Source: Erythroxylum novogranatense
Lineage: Eukaryota > Streptophyta > Magnoliopsida > Malpighiales > Erythroxylaceae
DNA length: 64,000 nucleotides
NCBI GenBank assembly: GCA_029891385.1
Contig: CM057234.1
Span: forward strand, 19,020,350 to 19,084,349
Direction: 5' to 3'
In this document: piece by piece, positions 32,627-45,491 of the stretch
How positions within the stretch are numbered: position 1 is the stretch's first letter
Layout of the letters: every line of letters begins with the position of its first letter
Position numbers and translations under genes: made by a program
The notes under the pieces: model-generated
Database searches by the model: none
What the model was told of the DNA's origin: nothing
The model's input: only the letters and a program-made list of their open reading frames with translations

Positions 32627-35600
32627 TGTAGCGCTCCCTTACCATAGAGTACCCACCGGAACGCCCGTAGGTCATTCCGGTACATATCCTACGATAAAAG
32701 ATCACTACTGACAACTACCACTAAACTCCTCATGGCATCACAATCATAAAGCAGTACGAAGAAATTGACAACTTTTTAAAAACCAAATTGGATTTCATTT
32801 CATTCACTCAAAATTCAGAAATTTACAAACTGTCAGTATTTTCAGTCTGTACATGTTTCAAAGCACTGTACACTAAGTACCATACAGTAATGTACAAAGA
32901 ACAGATCTAACTATAAGTCTCCAAAAGAAAGCCCAGCTGATCGACCTTTGAGCCATCGCCTCTCTCGCCAATCCACAAGACACGCTCTCTACGGTCCGAG
33001 GGAGCTATCTGTCCACACATAAGCCTGAAAAATAGATTGCAATTTTGGATGAGTTTGCGAACTCAATGAGAAACCATCATCGATGGTTCTCCCAATTCAT
33101 GCATCACATAAGCATGATACAGTATGCATCCAGTAATCATACAATTACAATGCTAATACAATCACATAATAGGCATACAACACGATACGCAGAAAGCGAA
33201 CGATTCTGATCATATTACAAGATACCTACGGTCGGTACCATGTCAAATATTCAGTCCAAGATGCAATGCACATGTGACTCTTTTCGATTTATTACGAGAT
33301 TGTGACCGAGTGCTTTAGAAGTGTTCGAGAGTCGATGAGCGCGTCTAGGAGAATTATCTCCTTGAGCTCTAGCTCGCGATGTCGATGTCGATGGCGACTC
33401 GGTTTACACTTATTCTTTATCAGTTTATGCATCTGTGCATGAGTGCACATGTTCAATTGAACAGTTACATAACAGTCTAGAATTTCCAATGAGCAGTTAT
33501 TTACAGTCAATATCACGTAATCCAAGTAATCCTCGTAGGGCAAATAAATCACAGTAAACACGTAGATTGAGGTAACCACCTAGGTTACTCACCTATTACT
33601 TCCGAGCTAATGCCGGGAAGTTTTCGCCCCGTCGGTCGAACGACGTTCCACTTGGGCCTCTATAAGAATCAGAGAAAGAACGAGTCACTAAATATGCAAT
33701 TTGTACACATGTAGGTGAAATATGCATGTTCATGAATTTACGACCCTAATCTCATTTTTTTTCCATCATAAAAATCCGTCTAAAAAAATTAGAAACCTAT
33801 TGGCGCTGACGGTTCTCAATTCGGACCTCTATAGATCCCCAATTAAACAAAACAGTGATTAAACAGACCTTTACCCGGACCCACGTCAATTTCCCGTCCA
33901 AAAATCCCGAATCTCTCAGAATATGAAATTCAACATTATATGAATCCGATGCCTCAAGAATAAGGTCAATCGGACGTCGGACGGAAAAACTATTCACGAA
34001 AGAAACCAAAATTCAACAATTAATATATATATATAGCCCTTATTCCTTCTCTTTTTCCTGTTTTCCAACCAAAATTCAATCTATCATATCTCTTTCTACA
34101 CATTTGAAAAAAATGCAAACTATACCTTGTTGGAAAGATAATGAAACCCTCTACAAGTTTCATGAAGACCCCAACAAGCAATTTTACCCATAAGGGTGTT
34201 AACAATTGAGTCAAAGCCACTGTCTACTCAAAACCTATCAAAACAGTGCAGTACATTGCAAATTCATTAACTTTCTGATTCTTCAGTCAACAATTACACA
34301 ATAAATAAGGCAGTAAGATCACAATGTTAGCTACAAATTTTATGAACAACCTAAAATCAGATTCACGTGCTAACTATGTCAAACAATTCACCAAAGCATC
34401 AGCCCTCAGAATTTTCCCAATCTGAACAGCACATTTCACAACAGTATATCTCTTAGGAAAAATGTCACAAAATTCACTACCTTATATCCCTGAAAAGATA
34501 AGATCTCAAACTTCAATTTTCATGAAGAACTCAACATCCAATTCGATCTCTAACAATTTCAAAACAGTTATGCAAGTTTCTGCCATGATCAGCAATTCAC
34601 AACCTAATGCAGGTTCAGTCTTTGCAAATTCATTTCTCTCAAATCTGACAACCGAAAATTACATGTCATATATCATTCTCAAGATAATTTCTTCCAGTAC
34701 AACTTTTCAGAAGATCACTCACACCAATTCAGTTCACATAAATTACTAAAATTGCTCCAAATCATAATGTGCACCAAATTTGACATTCCAGCTAGGTTTC
34801 ATTCAATGCATGAAAACAGTCAATAGTCATCAGTCCATAACTCCTACTATACATATCGAAAAATTGCAAAATCAGTGGCATTGGAAAGATAACTTAATAG
34901 AATTCAACTTTCATTTAGTCCATTTGTTCTAATTCCTTCTCAATTAATTTATAAAAATTAGCAAAACTCTAGGTTATGGTTTCGGGTACTATTCATTCCA
35001 GTCAATAGCAGTAACTTTCCAAGCCATATTGCAACCTATTAAAGCTAAAATTGGACAACACCTATTTCACACAAAAATGTAGCCAACATCCCAAAGTTTA
35101 ATTGGGCACAAACCACACCTCATTTACTCACCTAACAATTAGTTATGATCAAAACATTGCAATAGGGTCAAAATGCATTTTCCAACTTTCAACTTCAACC
35201 TAACTCCTATCACTTCTAATATCAATAACACATCACCAAGCATCCATTTACACCTCTAATTCAACCACAAAATCATCACAACATTTACTTATATAATTAC
35301 ACAAAAGTTGGCAGCACCCACATACACAACTTCCATATTTCATTTCCATTCATTAAAAATCATAAACATCATTAACAACATTACTTTCACATTCTTTAAC
35401 TACTCTATCCACTTCCCTCACACAAGCATGCATTAAACTCATTCAAACCTACAACTTTCATGATAAAATAAATGCTTAAAGGATCTCCATGAATGCTTCT
35501 AACTACCATGGCATTCAATACCTAATGAAAACATCATTGAAAAACTTAAAAGAAACCTTACCTATCAAGCTTCCAATCTTTACTTGCTTCTTAACTACCC

Positions 35601-36382
35601 TTGCTAACCACTTCTTCTAACTCCAAGTAAATACATCATCATCAAGGCAAGGCAAGAACTTAGTTTTATAGAAGAGAAAGCCTTGAATTTGGAAGAAAGG
35701 ATGAGTGAAAGGATGAAATCAATGGAGGTAAGAATGAGGGATGAGTTGTTTTCGGATGATGATCTATTTCACTTTCAAAATAACCCCTTTTACAACTTTC
35801 AAGATGAGATACTTATACACTTAAGAGGAATAGCCGAGAATGCTTAGAGGGAAAAGACAAAGTCATTTAATGACAAGGGACACTTGTCCTAAATGGAGAA
35901 AAGACAAAAAAAACTAACTTAATTAACATAATTTAATCATATCTCTAATCCAATTTAATCTTAATCCAACATATGCTAAAGGTTCTATAACAATTCCCAC
36001 AATTATTTATCCACTAATCTAATGCCATTAGGCAGCCCTTTCCAGTACAGAAAAATTCACTCGGTCAGCCCGTTGGAAATTTTTCGGTCCGGGCAAATAC
36101 CCCGAAAAATTTCAGAAAAATTTTCATAAATCCCTAAAAATAGAAAACAATTTATGGCGCACTCAGAATAATTTTCCAAACCAAAAAATTACGCTAATCC
36201 CAATAAAATTGTCTTAGGCACGAAAATCGGGAATGTCATGTATGCATGTACAGTAAGTTCCTGTGCATAATTGTGACTATGTAGCAATCATATTATGCAT
36301 GAGCAGTCCTATGAAATCCCAATCTAGCACATCCTATGCCAATTTACTATTCTACCCTTCCAATTGAGGGTGGGATGTTACA
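32627..36382 (-). repeat. 3' LTR of Gypsy element C (3,756 bp)
   Basis: Minus-strand start TGTAACATCCCACCC at 36382, end gggagcgctaca at 32627. Donor-like TAG|GTAAGG at 35561/35562, ~185-bp units between about 34070 and 34980, TATA run at about 34022-34034, exon-like segment 33593-33659 (67 nt), donor GTGAGT at 33592, acceptor CAG at 33025-33027. The phrase cgtccgacgtccgattgacc is at about 33965-33985. Confidence 0.9.
33025..33592 (-). other. Intron-like segment in 3' LTR of element C
   Basis: 568 bp on the minus strand from ag|GTGAGTAACCTAG to ctatttttCAG|G. The hairpin pair aaccatc-gat-gatggtt and gagttcgcaaactc lies just before the acceptor (about 33052-33090). Confidence 0.5.
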
Positions 36383-36397
36383 CTTCCCCCCTCCTAA
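36383..36397 (-). other. Polypurine tract of element C
   Basis: Minus strand ttaggaggggggaag directly before the 3' LTR start TGTAACATCCC. This is the expected second-strand priming site. Confidence 0.85.
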
Positions 36398-36423
36398 TAA
36401 AAATTTCGTCCGCGAAATTCCTA

Positions 36424-36620
36424 CCTGATTGAGCGAACAGGTGAGGATACTGTCTCCTCATATGCTCCTTGGTCTCCCAGGTAGCCTCCTCAGTCGAATG
36501 GTTCCTCCAGAGAACTTTCACCATTGGAATACTCTTGTTTCTCAATTGCTTCACCTGTGACCCGACAATCAGACGACTCTCTACATAACTCAGTTACTAG
36601 AGACCTCAATCTCCGAGCAG
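36424..36620 (-). pseudogene. Element C chromodomain
   Basis: A minus-strand frame just before the purine tract reads SQVKQLRNKSIPMVKVLWRN, then HSTEEATWE and ending MRRQYPHLF. This is the C-terminal chromodomain of chromoviruses, which directs integration by binding histone marks. The frame is shifted against the upstream integrase tail, so the domain would not be made as a fusion from this copy. Confidence 0.8.
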
Positions 36621-36622
36621 TA

Positions 36623-37458
36623 TCACATGTGTCGGATCGACCGATATCTACGGAGCATACTCATATGGAAGACGTCATGCAACTGAGACATCTCACTCGG
36701 TAAAGCTAGCCTGTAGGCCAAAGGTCCTATCCTCTCAGTGATCTCATATGGACCAATGTACCTAGGGCTTAACTTACCCTTTTTCCCAAATCTCAGTACA
36801 CCACACCACGGTGACACCCGTAAGAACACTCTGTCGCCTACATTGTACTCAATGTCCCTCCTATGCTGATCCACATAGCTCTTACATGCATCTTGAGCCG
36901 CTTTAATTGGCCCAATCGATTCACCTTATCCACAGTGTCCTGAATCAACTCTGGACCCTCAATCATCCTGACACCCTCTTCATCCCAATACAACAATGAT
37001 CTACACAGTCGCCCATACAATACCTCATAAGGTGCCATCCCGATACTACTGTGATAATGGTTGTTATATGCAAACTCAATCAGAGCTATATACTGATCCC
37101 ATGCTCCTCTAAACTCCAATACTTAAGCCCGAAGCATATCCTCCATAGTCTTAATCGTCCTTTCACTTTGCCCATCTGTCTGAGGATAAAATGCTGTACT
37201 GAAATTCAGCCTAGTACCCATAGCAGACTGCAAACTCTGCCAAAACCTCGAAGTAAATCTGGGATCTCTATTTGACACTATCGACACTAGGACCCCATGC
37301 AGTCTCACTATCTCAGCCACATACTTCTGAGCCAACTGATCCATAGTAGTGTTCTCCCTCACTGGCAGGAAATGGGCCGATTTAGTCAACCGGTCCACTA
37401 TGACCCAGATAGCATCATACTGCCTTGGAGTCTTGGGCAATCCCATAATAAAATCCAT
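36623..37458 (-). pseudogene. Element C integrase core and C-terminal part
   Basis: Three overlapping minus-strand frames. 37123-37458: [39 protein letters not shown] and [10 protein letters not shown], the retroviral-type integrase core with its D,D,E residues. 36838-37119: FAYNNHYHSSIGMAPYEVLY. 36623-36874: VFLRVSPW, KLSPRYIGPYEI and LHDVFHMSMLRRY, the GPY/F-like tail of Gypsy integrases. A stop at about 37120 and frameshifts separate them. Confidence 0.9.
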
Positions 37459-37476
37459 AGTAATTCGTTCCCATTT

Positions 37477-37749
37477 TCACTCGGGAATAGGCAACGAATG
37501 AAGCTTCCCTACTGGAGCTTGGTGCTCAGCCTTAACCTGCTGGCACGTCATACATCTCAAAACATACTCCGCTACCTGCTTTTTCATGCCAGGCCACCAG
37601 AAATGTGGCTTAAGAGTGTTATACATCTTGGTAGTACCAGGATGCATAGCATAGGCAGCCATATGTGCCTCCTCTAGTATCTCTCGCCTCAAGTCATCTA
37701 CATCAGGTACACAGAGCCTCTGTCCCAACCATAAGGTCTCATCTCTCAA
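37477..37749 (-). pseudogene. Element C integrase zinc-binding part
   Basis: Minus-strand frame with REILEEAHMAAYAMHPGTTK, HFWWPGM and CMTCQQVKAEH: the H-H-C-C zinc-binding domain (integrase_H2C2) before the catalytic core. A stop at about 37476 cuts it off from the core frame. Confidence 0.9.
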
Positions 37750-37918
37750 CTCAAACTCAGAACTTTAATCAGCTTTTACTTTCTCAATCAGTCTCACTAT
37801 AACAGGATCCTTGTCCCTGAACTCTCCTGATCCTGTCCAGTAGCATCGGTCTCAACTTCAAAGTAGCTAATAACACTCCATCCTGCTCCAGATTCAACTG
37901 TACATTCAAGGCTCTCAA

Positions 37919-39093
37919 CTAAATCAAATTAGGCAACCTCATTGCCTGCATCTGAGCTGTACTCGTATGCGACCTCCGACTCAGAGCATCTGCCACTACA
38001 TTGGCTTTCCTAGGGTGATATTCAATAGTGCAATCATAGTCCTTCAGTAACTCAAGCCATCTCCTCTGTCTCAAATTCAACTCTCTCGGCTCAAGAATAC
38101 CTCGACTCTTATGATCAAGAAAGATCCTGGAATGTCTCACCATCAGATAATGTCTCCAAATCTTGAGGCAAAACCACGCAATTAACTCCAAATCATGACT
38201 TTGGATAGTTTACCTCATGAGCTCTCAACTGTCTCGAAACATATGCAATCACTCTCCCATGCTGCATCAGAACACACCCCAATCCCTGATGCGATGCATC
38301 ACTGTATACCTCAAATCCTCCAGTCCCAGGGAATAGCCAACACCGGTGCAGTAGTCAACCGATGTTTCAGCTCCTCAAAGCTCTTCTGGCACTCCTCACT
38401 CCATCGGAATGGTACATTCTTCCTCAGAAGTTTTGTCAGAGGGGTTGAGATCAATGAAAACCCCTCGACAAACCTCCGGTAATAACCAGCCAATCCGAGG
38501 AAACTCCGAATCTCCGATACATTCCTAGGAGCCTCCCACTTCAGCACTGCCTCAACCTTACTCGGATCCACCTGAATACCCTCTCCAGTCACAATTTGCC
38601 CCAAAAAGATCACCTGATCCAGCCAAAATTCACACTTACTAAATTTGGCATACAACTGTCCCCCCCTCATAGTCTGCAACACAATCCTCAAATGCTCACT
38701 ATGCTCCTGTCTGTTCATCGGATACACTAGAATGTCATCAATAAAAATAATTACAAACTGATCCAGATAGGGCTGAAATACCTTATTCATTAAGGCCATG
38801 AAGGCTGCCGGGGCATTAGTCAACCCAAACGGCATCACTAGGAACTCGAAATGCCTATACCTGCTCCTGAATGCACTCTTAGGCACATCAGTCTCTACTA
38901 TCTTCAGCTGATAGTACCCTGACCTCAGATCCAACTTAGTGAACACCTGAGCTCCCTGCAACTGATCAAATAAGTCATCAATCCTAGGCAGTGGATACTT
39001 ATTCTTCACTGTCACCCGATTCAACTGCCTGTAATCAATGCATAGCCTCAAAGTCCCATCCTTTTTCTTCACAAACAAAACTGGAGACCCCAT
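37919..39093 (-). pseudogene. Element C reverse transcriptase and RNase H
   Basis: 38311-39093 holds a reverse transcriptase: [53 protein letters not shown] and the catalytic FIDDILVY, then the thumb and connection ([20 protein letters not shown]). 37919-38191 holds the RNase H end (YDCTIEYHPRKANVVADALS). A frame change and stops near 38200-38310 break the first half of RNase H. It is typical Ty3/Gypsy in motif spelling. Confidence 0.92.
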
Positions 39094-39134
39094 GGTGAAA
39101 CACTAGGCCTGATAAATCCCTTCTCCAGCAACTC

Positions 39135-39956
39135 CTACAACTGAGCCTTCAACTCCCTCAGTTCCACAAGTGCCATCCTATATGGAGGTATAGATATTGG
39201 AGCAGTACCTGGAACGAGGTCAATAGTAAACTCTGTCTCCCGATCCGGCGGCAAACCCGGTAACTCATCAGGACACACATCTAGAAATTCCCTAACCACG
39301 GGAATATCCTGAAGCCTCTGCTCAACTCTGGTGTCAATCACATGAGCCAGATAGGCCTCACAACCTCCCTGCATCAGTCTCAGGGCACTAAGAAAAGAGA
39401 TCATCCGGGCTGGCACTGCCTGACTAACCCCTCTGAACACTGCTCTAGGCTGACCAGGAGACTCTAATACAACCTCCTTGGTGTAGCAGTCCATGATAGC
39501 CCTACGGGCAGTAAGCCAGTCCATCCTCAGAATCACATCAATCTCTCTCAGAGGCAACACTATAAGGTTTGCCCTCAACACTGCTTGATCAATCTGGATC
39601 GAGCATTCCCTGCAGACCTCTCCCAATGTAGTAGTAGTACCTAGAGGTGTACTCACCTCTAGCCCATACTGTAACATCTCCCTATCCCCATGCAATCTAC
39701 ATGCCATATGAGGTGTAATAAAAGAATGCGTGGATCCAGGATCCAGCAATGCAAACGCCTCAATATCATAAATAAGGAGCATACCAGCTACAACATCAGG
39801 GGAATCCTGGGCCTCCTGCCTCGTCATGGCATAGACTCTGGCCTGGGACTGTGGTCGGCTGCCCCGACCCTCAGTCATCACAAAGGATCCCTCAGCTCTA
39901 CCTCGGCCTCTACCTCGACCCTCCGTGGGATCCACCGACCTACTCTTCTGCGACAT
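39135..39956 (-). pseudogene. Element C aspartic protease region
   Basis: A 273-codon minus-strand frame. The active site reads ALLDPGSTHSFI, the spelling usual in Tekay-group proteases, and a second motif VILRMDWL (usual DVILGMDWL) follows. The frame ends with the proline-rich bridge to reverse transcriptase (PPYRMALVELRELKAQL). A stop at about 39134 separates it from the reverse transcriptase frame at 39093. Confidence 0.88.
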
Positions 39957-40045
39957 GGTGGAACTCCCAGCTCGTCCACTACCAGCAAACTGAACTCCCA
40001 GTGTAGCTGGGCAATCCTGAACCTGGTGCTCCGTCGAGCCTCATC

Positions 40046-40955
40046 TCAAGCAGGCTCCAGTAAGCCACCAATACTCCCCATTGTGTCTCCTCTCACAATG
40101 CGGGCACACTGGAGGGGTCTGCCCTGAACCTCTACCACTACTACTGTCAGTCTGTCCGAATCTCCCCCTCTGCCCATAAATAGACTGTCTCGAACCTCTC
40201 GGAGACCTGAAAGTCCTGCCCTGGCGCTTATTAAAGCTCCTGCCAGAGCTGCCCTGACTGTCACTTGGCCGTTTACCTCAGGAACCAATCTCAGCCTGTC
40301 GCTGCCTCAACAGCTGCTCCACTCTCACAGCAACAGCTCTCAACTCAATAAAGGTACCCATGTCAGATCGAGCTAACAGGGTACGAATCTCGGTATTGAG
40401 GCCGTTCTCGAACCTCCGGCACTTATCAGCCTCAATCGGGATCATGACAGTGGCATAGTCCATCAGCTCATTGAACCTCATCTCATACTCTGTCACCGAC
40501 ATCCTACCTTGCTTCAGCTCTAGAAACTCCTGCATCTTCATGTCAAGATAGTCCTTGGGCATGTAGTTCTCCTAGAAAGCCCTCAGAAAATCTCCCCATA
40601 ACAGTACACAGGGCCTGGTGGTACTGCCTAGCACAGTCTTCCACCACTTGTATGCTGGGCCCTGCAGCAGAGACACCGCATAATCGAACCTCTCATCAGG
40701 TTCGCAGTCCATCTGGTCGAAGACTCTCTCCTTCCTCTCCAGCCATCCCTCAGCCTCAGCGGGATCTGTACTGCCATAGAAATCTATAGCCCCCTGCTTG
40801 CGTAGCAAGTCATACCTCCTCTCCAGTCTCACGGGAACTCGAGGAGGCAATTCCTCAGTACGAGGCATAGAAGACTCTCTACTTGCTCCCACTGATCCTT
40901 GGTCAGCTGGCTGCTTAACCTGATCACCTAATGCAGAAGACCTAGAACAAAACAA
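40046..40955 (-). pseudogene. Element C gag
   Basis: Minus strand: 40572-40955 and 40278-40562 carry the retrotransposon gag core (GAIDFYGSTDPAEAEGWL; YAVSLLQGPAYKWW; FLELKQGRMSVTEYEMRFNE). 40046-40288 holds a degraded zinc knuckle (CPHCERRHNGEYWWLTGAC in one frame, with a Tyr where the usual Cys stands). A stop near 40570 and a shift near 40280 break the frame. Its role would be particle assembly. Confidence 0.85.
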
Positions 40956-41025
40956 GAATTCTGATCAGTTTCAACAGTTCCGTCAAATTTATACCTACAT
41001 TATTACTATTCCCAAAAGATGTCAA

Positions 41026-41042
41026 ACCATGCTCTGATAACA
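41026..41042 (-). other. Primer-binding site of element C
   Basis: Minus strand tgttatcagagcatgg a few bases after the LTR end: one mismatch to the initiator-Met tRNA site tggtatcagagc, plus the usual catgg that follows in this clade. Confidence 0.75.
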
Positions 41043-41047
41043 CCTAA

Positions 41048-44000
41048 TGTAGCGCCCCCTTACTATAGAGTACCCACTGGAACGCCCGTAGGTCATTCCG
41101 GTACATATCCTACAATAAGAGACCACTACTGACAACTACCACTAAACTCCTCATGGCATCACAATCATAAAGCAATACGAAGAAATTGAAAACTTTTTAA
41201 AAACCAAATTGGATTTTATTTCATTCACTCAAAATTCAGAAATTTACAAACTGTCAGTATTTTCAGTCTGTACATGTTCCAAAGCAGTGTACACTAAGTA
41301 CCATACAGTAATGTACAAAGAACAGATATAACTATAAGTCTCCAAAAGAAAGCCCAACTGACCGACCTTTGAGCCATCGCCTCTCTCGCCAATTCATAGT
41401 ACACGGCTCTACAGTCCTGAGGGAGCTATCTGTCTACACTTAAGCCTGAAAAATAGATTGCAATTTTGGATGAGTTTGCGAACTCAATGAGAAACCATCA
41501 TCGATGGTTCTCCCAATTCATGCATCACATAAGCATGATACAGTATGCATCCAAAGAATCATACAATTACAATGCTAATACAATCACGATCCACGATCCA
41601 GAAATGAACACGATTAAATCATATTACGGTATACATACGATCGGTACCATGTCAAATATTCATCCAAGATGCAATGCACATGTGACTCTTTTCCAGCTTT
41701 ATTACAAGATTGTGACCGAGTGCTTTAGCGGTGTTCGAAGAGTCGATAGATGCGTCTGGGAGAATTATCTCCTTCGAGCTCTAGGCTTGCGATGTCGATG
41801 TCGATGGCGACTTCGGTTTACACTTATTCTTTATCGGTTTATGCATCTGCATGAGTGCACATGTTCAATTGAACAGTTACATAACAGTCTAGAATTCCCA
41901 ATGAGCAGTTATTTACAGTCAATATCACGTAATCCAAGTAATCCTCGTAGGGCAAATAAATCACAGTAAACACGTAGATTGAGGTAACCACCTAGGTTAA
42001 TCATCTATTACTTCCGAGCTAATGTCGGGAAGTTTCCGCCCCGTCAGTCGAACGACGCTCCACTTGAGCTTCTATAAGAATCAGCGAAAGAACGAGTCAC
42101 TAAATATGCAATTTGTGCACATGTAGGTGAAATATGCATGTTCATGAATTTCCGCCCCTAATCTCATTTTTTTTCCATCATAAAAATCCGTCTAAAAAAA
42201 TTAGAAACCTATTGGCGCTGACGGTGCGCAATTCGGACCTCTATAGATCCCCAATTAAACAAAACAGTGATTAAACAGACCTTTACCCGGACCTACGTCA
42301 ATTTCCCGTCCAAAAATCCCGAATCTCTCAGAATATGAAATTCAACATTCTATGAATCCGATGCCTCAAGAATAAGGTCAATCGGACGTCGGACGGAAAA
42401 ACTATTAACGAAAGAAACCAAAATTCAACAATTAATATATATATATAGCCCTTATTCCTTCTCTTTTTCCTGTTTTCCAACCAAAATTCAATCTATCATA
42501 TCTCTTTCTACACATTTTAGAAAAATGCAAACTATACCTTGTTGGAAAGATAATGAAACCCTCTACAAGTTTCATGAAGACCCCAACAAGCAATTTTACC
42601 CATAAGGGTGTTAACAATTTAGTCAAAGCCACTGCCTACTCAAAACCTATCAAAACAGTGCAGTACATTGCAAATTCATTAACTTTCTGATTCTTCAGTC
42701 AAAAATTACACAATAAATAAGGCAGTAAGATCACAATGTTAGCTACAACTTTTATGAACAACCCAAAATCAGATTCACGTGCTAACTATGTCAAACAATT
42801 CACCAAAGCATCAGCCCTCAGAATTTTCCCAATCTGAACAGCACATTTCACAACAGTATATCTCTTAGGAAAAATGTCACAAAATTCACTACCTTATATC
42901 CCTGAAAAGATAAGATCTCAAACTTCAATTTTCATGAAGAACTCAACATCCAATTCGATCTCTAACAATTTCAAAACTGTTATGCAAGTTTCTGCCATGA
43001 TCAGCAATTCACAACCTAATGCAGGTTCAGTTTTTGCAAATTCATTTCTCTCAAATCTGACAACCGAAAATTACATGGCATATATCATTCTCAAGATAAT
43101 TTCTTCCACTACAACTTTCCAGAAGATCACTCACACCAATTCAGTTCACATAAATTACTAAAATTGCTCCAAATCATAATGTGCACCAAATTTGACATTC
43201 CAGCTAGGTTTCATTCAATGCATGAAAACAGTCAATAGTCATCAGTCCATAACTCCTACTATACATATCGAAAAATTGCAAAATCAGTGGAATTGGAAAG
43301 ATAACTTAATAGGCTTCAACTTTCATTTAGTCCATTTGTTCTAATTCCTTCTCAATTAATTTATAAAAATTAGCAAAACTCTAGGTTATGGTTTCGGGTA
43401 CTATTCATTCCAGTCAATAGCAGTAACTTTCCAAGCCATATTGCAACCTCTTAAAGCTAAAATTGGACAACACCTATTTCACACACAAATGTAGCCAACA
43501 TCCCAAAGTTTAATGATCAAAACATTGCAATAGGGTCAAAATGCATTTTCCAGCTTTCAACTTCAACCTAACTCTAGTCTTACTACAGGCGAGGGCCAAG
43601 AGGCACCCGCCGGGGCCCATGATTGAGAGGGGGCCCCGCCCCTCTCCACTTACACAATATCAAATGGCTATCTAATCTTCGTGTTAAAATCTTATAAGGT
43701 CTCTCCTCTGCAATCTACTATGCGCCAACATGAGGATCACAACATTAATGATGCTAACGCTATAACGTAATTAAATGATAACGTTATAATTTAAAACTTA
43801 TAAGTCAATATTGTGATACTCATATTTATAAATAATTTTGAAATATTTAAATGTACTTTTATCTTTTAATTTTGTTGTTGTCATCAATATATGTATTTAA
43901 AATACTCCATCTCAAAATTAGCGATAAAAGATTTTACGATTATGTCTTTTGAGTTACGAGTATAATTTAAAGGTAAAGTTTATAATTTTTAATGTATTTT

Positions 44001-45486
44001 GCTCTTTGTTTTATTTTTAATATTTGATATTAAATTTTGCTATTTATTTTTCCTCTATTATAGATATAATACCAATTATATATCTTTGTAATATATGCCT
44101 GTTGGAGTTTAATTGTACCTACATATTTCTTCCAGTTTTAGAAAGGTATTTTGTTCTTTTAATATTTAGTTGATTATGTAAACTTATAAATTGAGTCATT
44201 TATGTTTCATACAAACATATAAACTTAAGTATATTATCGATTTATTGGGGCCATTTTTTTAATTTCGCCCAGGGCCTATAAAACGATAGGAACGGCCCTG
44301 CCTAACTCCAATCGCTTCTAATATCAATAACACATCACCAAGCATCCATTTACACCTCTAATTCAACTACAAAAGCATCACAACATTTACTTATATAATT
44401 ACACAAAAGTTGGCGGCACCCACATACACAACTTCCATATTTCATTTCCATTCATTAAACATCATAAACATCATTAACAACATTACTTTCACATTCTTTA
44501 ACTACTCTATCCACTTCCCTCACACAAGCATGCATTAAACCCATTCAAACCTACCACTTTCATGATCAAATAAATGCTTAAAGGATCTCCATGAATGCTT
44601 CTAACTACCATGGCATTCAATACCTAATGAAAACATCATTGATAAACTTAAAAGAAACCTTACCTATCAAGCTTCCAATCTTTACTTCCTTCTTAACTAC
44701 CCTTGCTAACCACTTCTTCTAACTCCAAGTAAATACATCATCATCAAGGCAAGGCAAGAACTTAGTTGTATAGAAGAGAGAGCCTTGAATTTGGAAGAAA
44801 GGATGAGTGAAAGGATGAAATCAATGGAGGTAAGAATGAGGGATGAGTTGTTTTCGGATGATGATCTATTTCACTTTCAAAATAACCCCTTTTATAACTT
44901 TCAAGCTGAGATACTTATACACTTAAGAGGAATAGTCGAGAATGCTTAGAGGGAAAAGACAAAGTCATTTAATGACAAGGGACACTTGTCCTAAATGGAG
45001 AAAAGACAAAAAAAAAACTAACTTAATTAACATAATTTAATCATATCTCTAATCCAATTTAATCTTAATCCAACATATGCTAAAGGTTCTATAACAATTT
45101 CCACAATTATTTATCCACTAATCTAATGCTATTAGGCAGCCCTTTTCAGTACAGAAAAATTCATTCGGTCAACTCGTTGGAAATTTTCCGGTCCGGGCAA
45201 ATACCCCGAAAAATTCCAGAAAAATTTTCATAAATCCCTAAAAATAGAAAACAATTTATGGCGCACTCAGAATAATTTTCCAAACCAAAAAATTATGTTA
45301 ATCCTAATAAAATTGTCTTAGGCACGAAAACCGAGAATATCATGTATGCATGTACAGTAAGTTCCTGTGCATAATTGTGACTATGTAGCAATCCTATTAT
45401 GCATGAACAGCCCTATGAAATCCCAATCTAGCACATCCTATGCCAATTTACTATTCTACCCTTCCAATTGAGGGTGGGATGTTACA
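41048..45486 (-). repeat. 5' LTR of Gypsy element C (4,439 bp, with insert)
   Basis: Same ends as the 3' LTR. It is longer because of a 726-bp hAT-like insert plus its 8-bp duplication (43575-44308), and lacks about 51 bp near 43514 that the other LTR keeps. The second donor is lost: where the 3' LTR has AG|GTGAGTAACC, this copy has AG|ATGATTAACC (42004/42005). The exon-like segment is 42005-42071 and the acceptor is at 41446-41448. Confidence 0.9.
43575..44300. mobile_element. Non-autonomous hAT-like element (726 bp)
   Basis: Inserted in the 5' LTR of element C with an 8-bp duplication cctaactc (43567-43574 and 44301-44308). Absent from the 3' LTR, which gives the exact empty site. GC-rich ends (gagggccaagaggcacccgc; right end complement cagggccgttcctatcg) and an AT-rich middle are typical of hAT derivatives. 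There is no transposase frame. Confidence 0.8.
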
Positions 45487-45491
45487 TAACT

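Larger units (their letters stand above)
32627..45486 (-). mobile_element. Gypsy element C, Tekay-like chromovirus (12,860 bp)
   Basis: A full-length minus-strand element flanked by TAACT (32622-32626 and 45487-45491). It consists of a 5' LTR 41048-45486, primer site, gag, protease, reverse transcriptase, RNase H, integrase, chromodomain, polypurine tract and 3' LTR 32627-36382. Long LTRs of about 3.7 kb, the DPGSTHSF protease site and a C-terminal chromodomain suit the Tekay/Del clade. Coding parts are broken by many stops and shifts. It carries the same LTR plan as A1, A2, D and E, so it gives those coding-less copies their family identity. Confidence 0.9.

Noticed and set aside
41466..41969. 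167-codon plus-strand frame in the 5' LTR of element C
   Set aside because: Antisense to the element, broken in the matching 3' LTR part (33060-33560), and made of hairpin-repeat sequence.
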